From: Crocinitomicaceae bacterium
GTDB taxonomy: Bacteria > Bacteroidota > Bacteroidia > Flavobacteriales_D > Crocinitomicaceae
Direction: 5' to 3'
Length of the DNA stretch: 14,432 bases
NCBI GenBank assembly: GCA_023264075.1
Contig: JALQTG010000039.1
Span: forward strand, 1-14,432
Of this stretch, positions 1-6,734 are shown piece after piece. Position 1 is the first letter of the stretch, and each line of letters opens with the position of its first letter. The position numbers and the translations under genes are program-made. A model generated the notes under the pieces. The model did no database searches. It was given only the letters and a program-made list of their open reading frames with translations, and was not told the origin of the DNA.

Positions 1-1857
1 GAGAACTTCCGTAAAATGATCTTAACCATTTCGGATGACTTACGTGTTGTACTCATCAAGTTAGCCGATCGTTTGCACAACATGCGCACATTGGACAGTA
101 TGCGTGATGACAAGCGACTCAAGATTGCGTCGGAAACAAATTTCCTTTATGCTCCACTCGCTCATCGACTTGGGTTGTATACGATAAAAACGGAACTGGA
201 AGATTTGTGCTTAAAACATATGAATCCAGTGGCATATGACGAGATTGAAACCAAATTAAAATCGACAAAGGCCGTACGACAACGCTTTATTCGACGATTT
301 GTTCATCCGATTAAAGAGGCGTTACTTTTTGAGGGGTATACCTTTGAAATTAAAGCCAGGACGAAATCAATCTCCTCTATCTGGCGAAAAATGCAATCCA
401 AAGAAATTCCTTTCGAAGAAGTATTCGACTTATTTGCGGTGCGCATCATACTGGATACTCCAGAAGAAATAGAAAAATCAGACTGTTGGAGGGTTTACAG
501 CGTTGTAACTGATTTCTATCAACCCAATCCAGATCGATTGCGCGATTGGATTTCTACTCCACGCGCAAACGGATATGAATCCCTCCACACTACTGTGATG
601 AGTCCACAAGGAAAATGGGTGGAAGTACAAATTCGTTCGAAGCGAATGGATGACATTGCAGAAAAAGGATTGGCGGCTCATTACAACTATAAAGAATCGA
701 AATCAGGAGAAAATAAATTTGATCGATGGATTGGTGAAATTCGCGACTTATTGGAATCTCCTAATGCCAATGCCATGGATTTCGTGAATGAATTCAAGCT
801 CAACTTGTTCAACGACGAAATTTATGTATTCACTCCTCGCGGAGATCTTCGCGTATTACCAACTGGAGCCACTACATTGGATTTTGCATTTGACATTCAT
901 ACAGACATAGGATTGAAATGCATCGGCGCCAAGGTGAACAATCGACTTGTACCACTCAGTCACCAATTGAAGAATGGGCATCAAGTTGAGATCATTACCT
1001 CTACGAAACAAAAGCCAAGTGAAGAATGGTTAAAGTTTGTAGTAACGGCGAGGGCAAAACAGAAAATAAAAAATGCCCTTAACGAAGAACGTAAGAAAAT
1101 TGCTGATGATGGTAAAGAGATTGTAGATCGGAAATTTAAGCAATTTAATATACGTTTTGTCGGAGAAAATATAACCGTCTTAGAAAAGTTTTTTAAAGTG
1201 CCTTCAGCCTCAGAGTTGTACATTCGGATTGCCAAAGGGAAAATCGATTTATCGAAAATAAGGAGTTTAAAAAATGTTGGCGGGATGTTGCATTGGGAGC
1301 GAGAAATCAAAAAAACAAAAATTACCTCCACCTCGGATATCAATAGGCGTATCGACAAGAAGAAAGATGTTTTAGTGATTGGCGACGATTTTAACGACAT
1401 CGAATATTCATTTGCACGTTGTTGCAATCCACTACCTGGAGATTCTGTCTTTGGATTTATTACGATAAATGAAGGCATAAAAATACATCGCACCAATTGT
1501 CCGAATGCTGAAAACCTGATGTCTAAAAATGCTTACCGATGTATTTCTGCCAAATGGAAATCTAAAGAACTCAAGGAGCACATTGCAAAATTGCGTATCG
1601 TAGGAATTGATGACATTGGTATTGTGAATAAAATTACCCAAATCATTTCGTTCCAGCACAACGTCAATATGAAATCCATAAGCTTCGATTCTCATGACGG
1701 AATATTTGAAGGAAAAATTCAAGTATACGTATTTGATAAGCAACACCTCGATGAACTCATTGATAAATTCGTGATGCTTGAAGGCGTTAAACGGGTGGAA
1801 CGATGGGATGAAATATACGACGAACCCTCTGAAGATGAGGAAGACAATCTACCTTAG
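1..1857 (+). CDS. RelA/SpoT-family (p)ppGpp synthetase/hydrolase, 5' truncated by the window edge
   Basis: Controls the stringent response by making and/or degrading (p)ppGpp. The frame is open from base 1 (E-N-F-R-K before the first visible Met at 16), so the true start lies upstream. Visible parts, counted from that Met: the tail of the HD hydrolase domain (LADRLHNMRTL, about 16-26), the synthetase domain (about 112-225, with GYESLHTT at 186-193 and EVQIRSKR at 203-210), a TGS domain (about 268-330), a Cys/His-rich segment around 465-495 (RCCNPLPGD and HRTNCPN), and a C-terminal ACT-like domain from about 530. The intact HD-tail residues and the intact synthetase motifs suggest a bifunctional Rel/SpoT-type enzyme, but the HD catalytic core is outside the window. 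The gene ends in tandem TAG stops (1855-1860) and converges on mgsA with 10 bases between. No terminator hairpin is visible. Confidence 0.95.
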   Translation, partial: ENFRKMILTISDDLRVVLIKLADRLHNMRTLDSMRDDKRLKIASETNFLYAPLAHRLGLYTIKTELEDLCLKHMNPVAYDEIETKLKSTKAVRQRFIRRFVHPIKEALLFEGYTFEIKARTKSISSIWRKMQSKEIPFEEVFDLFAVRIILDTPEEIEKSDCWRVYSVVTDFYQPNPDRLRDWISTPRANGYESLHTTVMSPQGKWVEVQIRSKRMDDIAEKGLAAHYNYKESKSGENKFDRWIGEIRDLLESPNANAMDFVNEFKLNLFNDEIYVFTPRGDLRVLPTGATTLDFAFDIHTDIGLKCIGAKVNNRLVPLSHQLKNGHQVEIITSTKQKPSEEWLKFVVTARAKQKIKNALNEERKKIADDGKEIVDRKFKQFNIRFVGENITVLEKFFKVPSASELYIRIAKGKIDLSKIRSLKNVGGMLHWEREIKKTKITSTSDINRRIDKKKDVLVIGDDFNDIEYSFARCCNPLPGDSVFGFITINEGIKIHRTNCPNAENLMSKNAYRCISAKWKSKELKEHIAKLRIVGIDDIGIVNKITQIISFQHNVNMKSISFDSHDGIFEGKIQVYVFDKQHLDELIDKFVMLEGVKRVERWDEIYDEPSEDEEDNLP

Positions 1858-1867
1858 TAGAACTCAT

Positions 1868-2239
1868 TTAAAACGCATCTATACTGGCCAATAAACGTGC
1901 TGCTGTAGCAGGATTAGTTGCTAACGGGACGTCATGTACATCACACAGTCTCATAAGCATAAATATATCTGGTTCATGCGGATGTTTTTCGAGTGGATCC
2001 CGAAAGAAAATAACCATATCACAGAGCCCCTCAGCAACTCGAGATGCTATTTGAGCATCTCCACCAAGTGGTCCAGATAGTAACTTAGTCACTGCAAAAC
2101 CGGCTTTTTCTACTTTTGAACCAGTTGTACCTGTTGAAACAAGTGTGATTTCGCTTTTATGAAAAATTTCTTTTTGTTCATTCAGAAACTGTACCATTTC
2201 AGCCTTCTTCCCATCGTGAGCTATAATTGCTATTTCCAT
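1868..2239 (-). CDS. mgsA: Methylglyoxal synthase
   Basis: Converts dihydroxyacetone phosphate to methylglyoxal and inorganic phosphate in the cytoplasm, a bypass of lower glycolysis that frees phosphate when triose phosphates accumulate. The 123-residue protein has the family motifs in order: AHD at 7-9, the phosphate-binding STGTTG at 35-40, SGPLGGDAQI at 55-64 with the catalytic Asp at 61, and FFRDPLEKHPHEPD at 78-91, containing the His (88) and Asp (91) equivalent to the active-site pair of the E. coli enzyme. It is shorter than the E. coli protein (about 152 residues), mostly through a trimmed N-terminus, and looks complete. The start ATG (2237-2239) lies shortly downstream of a Bacteroidota-type promoter candidate. 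It is codirectional with the ED/gap operon but separated from it by about 425 bases, so it is probably transcribed on its own. Confidence 0.96.
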   Translation of the reverse strand: MEIAIIAHDGKKAEMVQFLNEQKEIFHKSEITLVSTGTTGSKVEKAGFAVTKLLSGPLGGDAQIASRVAEGLCDMVIFFRDPLEKHPHEPDIFMLMRLCDVHDVPLATNPATAARLLASIDAF

Positions 2240-2261
2240 TGCTTTACATTTAATTAAGTCA

Positions 2262-2293
2262 CAAAATTAGTCAAAAATATACTTATAGTACAA
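2262..2293 (-). promoter_or_regulatory. Candidate Bacteroidota-type promoter of mgsA
   Basis: Read on the minus strand, TAATTTTG (2269-2262) fits the Bacteroidota -7 consensus TAnnTTTG, with a TTG (2293-2291) 21 bases upstream fitting the -33 element. A second -7 match, TATTTTTG (2279-2272), overlaps the same area. Transcription would begin roughly 10-20 bases before the mgsA ATG. This is consensus matching only, in AT-rich DNA. Confidence 0.35.
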
Positions 2294-2481
2294 TATACCA
2301 TATGTTATTTTAGCATTAATTTAATCGATCATAAGATGGGGTTTAATGGGAAATTATAAACAAACAACTGGCAAAGGAAATAATTCATCTGAAAATTCTT
2401 ATTACAATTACCTAGATCAAAACTTCAAACTAACCAAGCTAACATTTAATGCAATTAACACAAGTAGATTTTAATGGTAAA

Positions 2482-2589
2482 CTACAGATTTAGGTATTCA
2501 TAAGTATCTAATTCGAGGCACCATCTCTTTTCACGCATGCTAACCAGAGCAAAGACATTTAATCTTTCAAAAAACTTGACCAGACACAT
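2482..2589 (-). other. Doubtful 35-codon reading frame downstream of gap
   Basis: The ATG at 2589 opens 35 codons ending in TAG (2482-2484). The frame is also open upstream of that ATG for about 18 more codons, back to a stop near 2645. The product has an amphipathic, protein-like texture (VKFFERLNVFAL, then REKRWCLELDTYEYL) with a Trp and two Cys, unlike the Asn/Lys-rich output expected from random AT-rich DNA. I do not recognise it. It could be a small gene, the remnant of a lost gene, or chance, since open stretches of about 50 codons do occur by chance at this base composition. No ribosome binding site is visible. Confidence 0.15.
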
Positions 2590-2664
2590 GCAAATGCTTG
2601 AATAATCCAATATCGCCTTTAGTTGTGATTTTTCATGTATACTTTATACCTCTTTAATGAAAAA

Positions 2665-3690
2665 CTAGTACTTCAGTGATTTTTGCTTATGGACGTGATT
2701 AATCAAGTCAATAATTTTGCTGGAATACCCCCATTCATTGTCATACCAAGAAACTAACTTTAAAAAGCGCGGAGTAAGTTGAATCCCAGCGGTGGCGTCA
2801 AAAATGGAGGTACGCGCATCACCAAGAAAATCTGAAGACACAACCAGTTCATCGGTATACCCAAGGACACCTTTCATTGATCCTAAGGCAGCTTCTTGCA
2901 TGGCCCGTTTCACCTCATCATAAGTAACATCCTTTTGCAAATTCACAGTAAGATCAACAACTGAGATATTCGAAGTTGGCACTCTAAACGCCATCCCCGT
3001 TAATTTTCCAGACAATTCCGGAATCACTTTACCGACAGCAATTGCAGCACCTGTTGAAGCTGGAATAATATTTTGACCTGCACCTCTCCCACCGCGCCAG
3101 TCTTTTCCCGAAGGACCATCTACAGTATTCTGTGTAGAGGTAGTTGCATGTACGGTTGTCATTAATCCTGACTCAATTCCGAAATTATCATGTAACACCT
3201 TCGCAATCGGGGCAAGACAATTTGTAGTGCATGACGCATTGGAAACGATATTCATATTTTCCGTGTACGAATTGTGGTTCACACCCATCACAAACATAGG
3301 CGTATCATCTTTTGAAGGTGCGGAAAGAATAACTTTTCTCGCCCCAGCCTTCAAATGTGTTTTCGCCGTATCAAAGGTCAAAAATATCCCCGTTGACTCC
3401 ACAACATATTCTGCTCCGACAGCCGACCAATTTAAGTTCTCGGGATCACGCTCACTGGTGACACGAATTGGTTTACCATCCACAACTAATGAATTCCCCT
3501 CAACTCGAATTTCTGCATTGAGCTTACCGTGAGTGGAGTCGTAACGCATTAAATAGGCCAAATAATCAATACCAACGAGATCGTTAATGGCTACAATTTC
3601 GACATTTGGATTTAGTAGTGCATTTCGAAAAACCAATCTCCCAATGCGACCAAAGCCGTTAATTCCTATATTCATTTTCGACATCATCAT
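2665..3690 (-). CDS. gap: Type I glyceraldehyde-3-phosphate dehydrogenase
   Basis: Oxidises glyceraldehyde-3-phosphate to 1,3-bisphosphoglycerate with NAD+ in the cytoplasm. Here it would take the triose phosphate released by the ED aldolase encoded just upstream. The 341-residue protein starts with a Rossmann motif (GINGFGRIGR, 9-18) and has Asp37 at the end of the second strand (AINDL), the residue usually associated with NAD preference. It carries the catalytic SNASCTTNC (Cys154), the partner His181 (VHATTS), and the C-terminal WYDNEWGYS. The start is ambiguous: three ATGs in a row (residues 1-3) and another at residue 6; most family members begin 3-6 residues before the GINGFGR motif. It begins 9 bases after the eda stop and is the last gene of the operon. 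No terminator was found after it. Confidence 0.96.
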   Translation of the reverse strand: MMMSKMNIGINGFGRIGRLVFRNALLNPNVEIVAINDLVGIDYLAYLMRYDSTHGKLNAEIRVEGNSLVVDGKPIRVTSERDPENLNWSAVGAEYVVESTGIFLTFDTAKTHLKAGARKVILSAPSKDDTPMFVMGVNHNSYTENMNIVSNASCTTNCLAPIAKVLHDNFGIESGLMTTVHATTSTQNTVDGPSGKDWRGGRGAGQNIIPASTGAAIAVGKVIPELSGKLTGMAFRVPTSNISVVDLTVNLQKDVTYDEVKRAMQEAALGSMKGVLGYTDELVVSSDFLGDARTSIFDATAGIQLTPRFLKLVSWYDNEWGYSSKIIDLINHVHKQKSLKY

Positions 3691-3699
3691 AAGGCCTAC

Positions 3700-4260
3700 T
3701 TATTTCGCTAACCAAGAACCTCCCACGGAGATTACATTATTCAATTCCAGGTACTGTTCGTAATTCGCTTCATCAATTCCTCCAGTTGGACAAAACTTAA
3801 TATCGCTAAAAATTGCTCCAAATGCCTTCATCGATTGAACCCCACCAAAAATATCAGCAGGAAAAAACTTAAGGTATTTCCATCCTATTTCCATCGCACG
3901 CATGATTTCACTGGGTGTGGATACTCCAGCAATAAAAGGAATTTTACTTGCTTCTAAAAGCTGAATCATGGAAGTGGTTAATCCTGGACTTACAATGAAG
4001 TCCACATCTAACTCAATGGATTTATGAATTTGCGTGCGCGAAATCACTGTGCCCACACCTACTTTAAATTCATGACCATATTTCTTCTTGAATAGAGCAA
4101 TTCCCTCCCACGCGAAATCTGTCCGGAGCGTTATTTCAATACATTTAATTCCTTTCTCAGAAAGTTTTAAATACAGTTTATCTACATCCGCAGAATTCTG
4201 AATTGTAACAACAGGAATCAACGGATTATTTTCTAATATTTCAGCTATATTATTTTGCAT
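3700..4260 (-). CDS. eda: KDPG aldolase (2-keto-3-deoxy-6-phosphogluconate aldolase), short C-terminus
   Basis: Cleaves 2-keto-3-deoxy-6-phosphogluconate to pyruvate and glyceraldehyde-3-phosphate, the last ED step. The TIM-barrel active site is complete: Glu42 and Arg46 (IEITLRT), GVGT at 68-71, the Schiff-base Lys131 (LKFFPAD), and the phosphate-binding PTGGI (158-162) and VGGSW (179-183). The protein is only 186 residues and stops three residues after VGGSW, whereas E. coli Eda (213 residues) continues for roughly 25-30 residues with a further helical tail. I looked for a frameshift and found no room: the stop is followed by 9 bases and then gap. Catalysis is therefore probably retained, with an altered C-terminal edge. 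Some family members also act on 4-hydroxy-2-oxoglutarate, but the operon points clearly to KDPG. It starts 10 bases after the edd stop. Confidence 0.93.
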   Translation of the reverse strand: MQNNIAEILENNPLIPVVTIQNSADVDKLYLKLSEKGIKCIEITLRTDFAWEGIALFKKKYGHEFKVGVGTVISRTQIHKSIELDVDFIVSPGLTTSMIQLLEASKIPFIAGVSTPSEIMRAMEIGWKYLKFFPADIFGGVQSMKAFGAIFSDIKFCPTGGIDEANYEQYLELNNVISVGGSWLAK

Positions 4261-4270
4261 AGTTCATTCA

Positions 4271-6067
4271 TTAAATTATCGCTGCACCCTCATCACTTGG
4301 AGTACTTAAGTTTCTAATCTTAGCAAATAGTTTTCGCCCATGGCTAGAATCATCATAGTGCAGTGTTCGCTGAGCTCTTTCATGCACATTTGGAGTAAGA
4401 CACTCCAATGTTCCAGCAACAGCATCTAGGCGCACGCGATCACCCGTTTTTAACTTCCCAATCAAACCACCTAAGGCCGCTTCAGGACTTAAATGTATAG
4501 CAGCTGGTACTTTACCTGAAGCACCAGACATTCGACCATCAGTAACCAACGCGACATTATACCCTTTCTTCTGTAAAACCGTCAACGTGGGTGTTAGATT
4601 ATGAAGCTCGGGCATTCCCTTTTGCTTGGGGCCTTGAAATGGAATTACCGCAATAAAATTCCTATTCAATCCTCCCTCCTTATACATTTTAATAAGCTCT
4701 TCTTGGTCGTCAAAAACAATAACATCTTCTTCAATCACCAAATATTCGTCTGCTACTGCAGAAGTTTTAATCACTGCTGTCCCCAGATTTCCTGAGAGTA
4801 CTTTTAATCCCCCCGATGAGTTAAATGGCTCACTGCATGATCGAATAATTGAAGAATTCAATGATTCTCTCGGGCCATTTACATATTCAATTCTTCCATC
4901 AATCAATTTTGGCTCCTTGGTATATTCTTCCATTCCAGTTCCAAAGACAGTCGAAACGTCATTGTGAAGCAACCCATGATCGAGCAGCGTTCGCGTAACA
5001 AAAGCCATACCTCCAGAAGCGTGAAAATGATTAATATCAGCCGCTCCATTTGGATAAACCTTACAAATAGAAGGAATGACCTCTGATAAATCAGAAAAAT
5101 CTTTCCAAGTCACCTTGATTCCTGCAGCATTTGCCATAGCCAAAATATGTAGAGTATGATTAGTGGAGCCACCCGTCGCAAGTAACCCAATAATGCCATT
5201 CACAATGCTTTTCTCATTGAACTGTAATCCTATTGAACGTGTAACATCTCTACTTTCGATATTCTTCAGTAAGATTCGAATGGCCTCCTCATTCATTGCC
5301 GCTCGCATCGGCGTACCAGGATTAATAAAACTCGAGCCAGGAAGTTGCAATCCCATGATTTCCATCAACATTTGATTCGAGTTCGCTGTACCATAAAACG
5401 TGCATGTACCAGGTGAGTGATACGAATCTGACTCGCCTTTTAACAATTCTTCCCGCGAAATTTTTCCCTCCGCAAAATCTTGTCTTATTCTTGCTTTTTC
5501 CTCATTAGAAATCCCGCTCTCCATCGGACCTCCAGGAATAAATATAGTAGGCAAGTGTCCAAAACTCAAACTACCAATAAGCATACCTGGAACAATTTTA
5601 TCACAAATCCCTAAATGAGCAGCGCCATCGAACATATCATGAGAAAGAGCTATCGCTGTAGACAACGCAATGACATCGCGGCTTAACAGGGACAAATCCA
5701 TCCCCGGTTGACCTTGAGTTACACCGTCACACATGGCAGGAACACCACCCGCAACTTGAAGGGTAGCGTTCATATTTCTCGCATAGGCACGTAATTCTTT
5801 TGGATAATCCTCATAGGGCTTGTGCGCAGATAACATGTCATTATACGCAGTCACTAACCCAATATTTGGTGCAACACCCGCTGCAATTGAAGATTTTTCA
5901 TGTGCATCGCATCCAGCGAATCCATGTGCTAAATTTCCACAACTCAATTTGTTGCGATGTCGCTTACCATTAAAGTTCTTTTGAACATCTTCTAAATATG
6001 ATTTCCGAGAAGCCTCGCTTCTCGCGATGATCGTATCAGTTACTTTTTGAATTTTCTTATTTATCAT
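4271..6067 (-). CDS. edd: 6-phosphogluconate dehydratase (ED pathway)
   Basis: Dehydrates 6-phosphogluconate to KDPG, the committing ED step. It belongs to the IlvD/Edd family of [4Fe-4S] dehydratases, and its 598 residues match the usual Edd length of about 600. Visible features: LSCGNLAHGF (41-50), the first family signature CDGVTQGQPGMDLSLLSR (113-130), CDKIVPG with Cys155, and GTCTFYGTAN with Cys222. Cys155 and Cys222 are spaced exactly as the two cluster cysteines known in Edd (154 and 221). The second family signature, VTDGRMSGASGKVPAAIHLS, lies in the C-terminal third. The GTCTFYGTAN and LSCGNLAHGF segments distinguish Edd from the related dihydroxy-acid dehydratase IlvD, as does the operon context. 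It overlaps the end of pgl by 11 bases, implying translational coupling. As an iron-sulfur enzyme it is likely oxygen-sensitive. Confidence 0.97.
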   Translation of the reverse strand: MINKKIQKVTDTIIARSEASRKSYLEDVQKNFNGKRHRNKLSCGNLAHGFAGCDAHEKSSIAAGVAPNIGLVTAYNDMLSAHKPYEDYPKELRAYARNMNATLQVAGGVPAMCDGVTQGQPGMDLSLLSRDVIALSTAIALSHDMFDGAAHLGICDKIVPGMLIGSLSFGHLPTIFIPGGPMESGISNEEKARIRQDFAEGKISREELLKGESDSYHSPGTCTFYGTANSNQMLMEIMGLQLPGSSFINPGTPMRAAMNEEAIRILLKNIESRDVTRSIGLQFNEKSIVNGIIGLLATGGSTNHTLHILAMANAAGIKVTWKDFSDLSEVIPSICKVYPNGAADINHFHASGGMAFVTRTLLDHGLLHNDVSTVFGTGMEEYTKEPKLIDGRIEYVNGPRESLNSSIIRSCSEPFNSSGGLKVLSGNLGTAVIKTSAVADEYLVIEEDVIVFDDQEELIKMYKEGGLNRNFIAVIPFQGPKQKGMPELHNLTPTLTVLQKKGYNVALVTDGRMSGASGKVPAAIHLSPEAALGGLIGKLKTGDRVRLDAVAGTLECLTPNVHERAQRTLHYDDSSHGRKLFAKIRNLSTPSDEGAAII

Positions 6068-6734
6068 TGGAACAATAAATTTGTATATCCTGTCTTCTTT
6101 TTAATAGTTGCGTAATAGGTAAATGTTCATTCGAACTCCCCAATAACTCCAATTTATCTTGACCGAATATTAATAAATAGATAGTTTTCGCACCACAAAG
6201 CAATTCTAAATTACACGTAATTCGTTGCTTAGGGAAGCTGGGAGCGTTGGTATTCATAATTGCTTTATCCGAAGACAAAGCAGCTTCTTCAGAGGCCTTA
6301 TCATTTGGAAAAATGGAAGCGTAATGACCATCACCACCCATACCCAAAAGGACTACATCTAAATTTTCATAAAAATCAACATAGTCGCGCTGAGCTAATG
6401 TTAAATTGTTTTCATAGTTCTCAGGATTCTGAACCATTCCAATAAGTTCTACTTGATTTGAAAAACAGCTTCGAATCATGCGTTCGTTATTTTGTTCGTG
6501 ATCTAATGGAACAAAGCGCTCATCAACTAAGCCAATTTTCAAACGAGTGCTACCCACATATTCTTTACCCATCATTTGATAAAGTGACTTAGGACTGTTT
6601 CCTCCAGATAATAAAATCCTGGGAGTCCTCCCTTGTGAATAAATTGTATCGAGCTCTTTTTTCATTTCATTGAATAGGGCTCGATTCGCTGCTAATTGTG
6701 TGGGATACTCAAACATCATCATCTTGTTTGCCAT
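6057..6734 (-). CDS. pgl: 6-phosphogluconolactonase
   Basis: Hydrolyses 6-phosphogluconolactone, the product of zwf, to 6-phosphogluconate. The 225-residue protein is of the DevB/SOL type related to glucosamine-6-phosphate isomerases, of normal or slightly short length. It shows LSGGNSP (42-48), VDERFVP (70-76) followed by a conserved H-x-x-x-N region, and LLGMGGDGHYASIFP (129-143), which carries the likely catalytic His137. The start is uncertain: the first ATG (6734) overlaps zwf by 16 bases, while Met5 (ATG 6722-6720) would make a classical ATGA stop/start overlap with the zwf TGA and fits the family N-terminus at least as well. It lies between zwf and edd and overlaps both, so the three are almost certainly cotranscribed and translationally coupled. 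Confidence 0.95.
   Translation of the reverse strand: MANKMMMFEYPTQLAANRALFNEMKKELDTIYSQGRTPRILLSGGNSPKSLYQMMGKEYVGSTRLKIGLVDERFVPLDHEQNNERMIRSCFSNQVELIGMVQNPENYENNLTLAQRDYVDFYENLDVVLLGMGGDGHYASIFPNDKASEEAALSSDKAIMNTNAPSFPKQRITCNLELLCGAKTIYLLIFGQDKLELLGSSNEHLPITQLLKRRQDIQIYCSNDK

Larger units (their letters stand above)
2240..2664. other. 425-base AT-rich intergenic region between mgsA and gap
   Basis: I see no convincing gene, RNA gene or strong terminator here. It holds the mgsA promoter candidate at its left end and the 3' flank of gap at its right end. Two short open frames exist: a 42-codon one on the plus strand (2346-2474, polar and Asn/Thr-rich, probably chance) and a more protein-like one on the minus strand ending at 2482 (listed separately). 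Small palindromes such as GCATGC and GTATAC are present, but none forms a GC-rich stem followed by a T-run, so the end of the gap transcript cannot be placed. Confidence 0.6.

Noticed and set aside
981..1496. Long open frame (171 codons) antisense to the rel/spoT gene
   Set aside because: It lies wholly inside the rel coding region, whose product has clear TGS and Cys/His-rich segments there. The antisense product is Ser/Phe/Ile-rich with no recognisable motif, as expected for a shadow frame.
1855..1890. Bidirectional terminator between the convergent rel and mgsA genes
   Set aside because: Only 10 bases separate the stops, and no inverted repeat with a flanking T-run was found around them.
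2346..2474. 42-codon plus-strand frame in the mgsA-gap gap, starting ATG after a GGGG run
   Set aside because: The product is polar and rich in Asn, Thr, Lys and Tyr, which is what AT-rich noncoding DNA gives by chance. There is no promoter match and no recognisable similarity.
3690..3720. Possible frameshift that shortened eda
   Set aside because: The bases after the stop lead within 9 bases into the gap start, and neither other frame continues with an Eda-like tail. The gene appears to be naturally short, or shortened by an old deletion.
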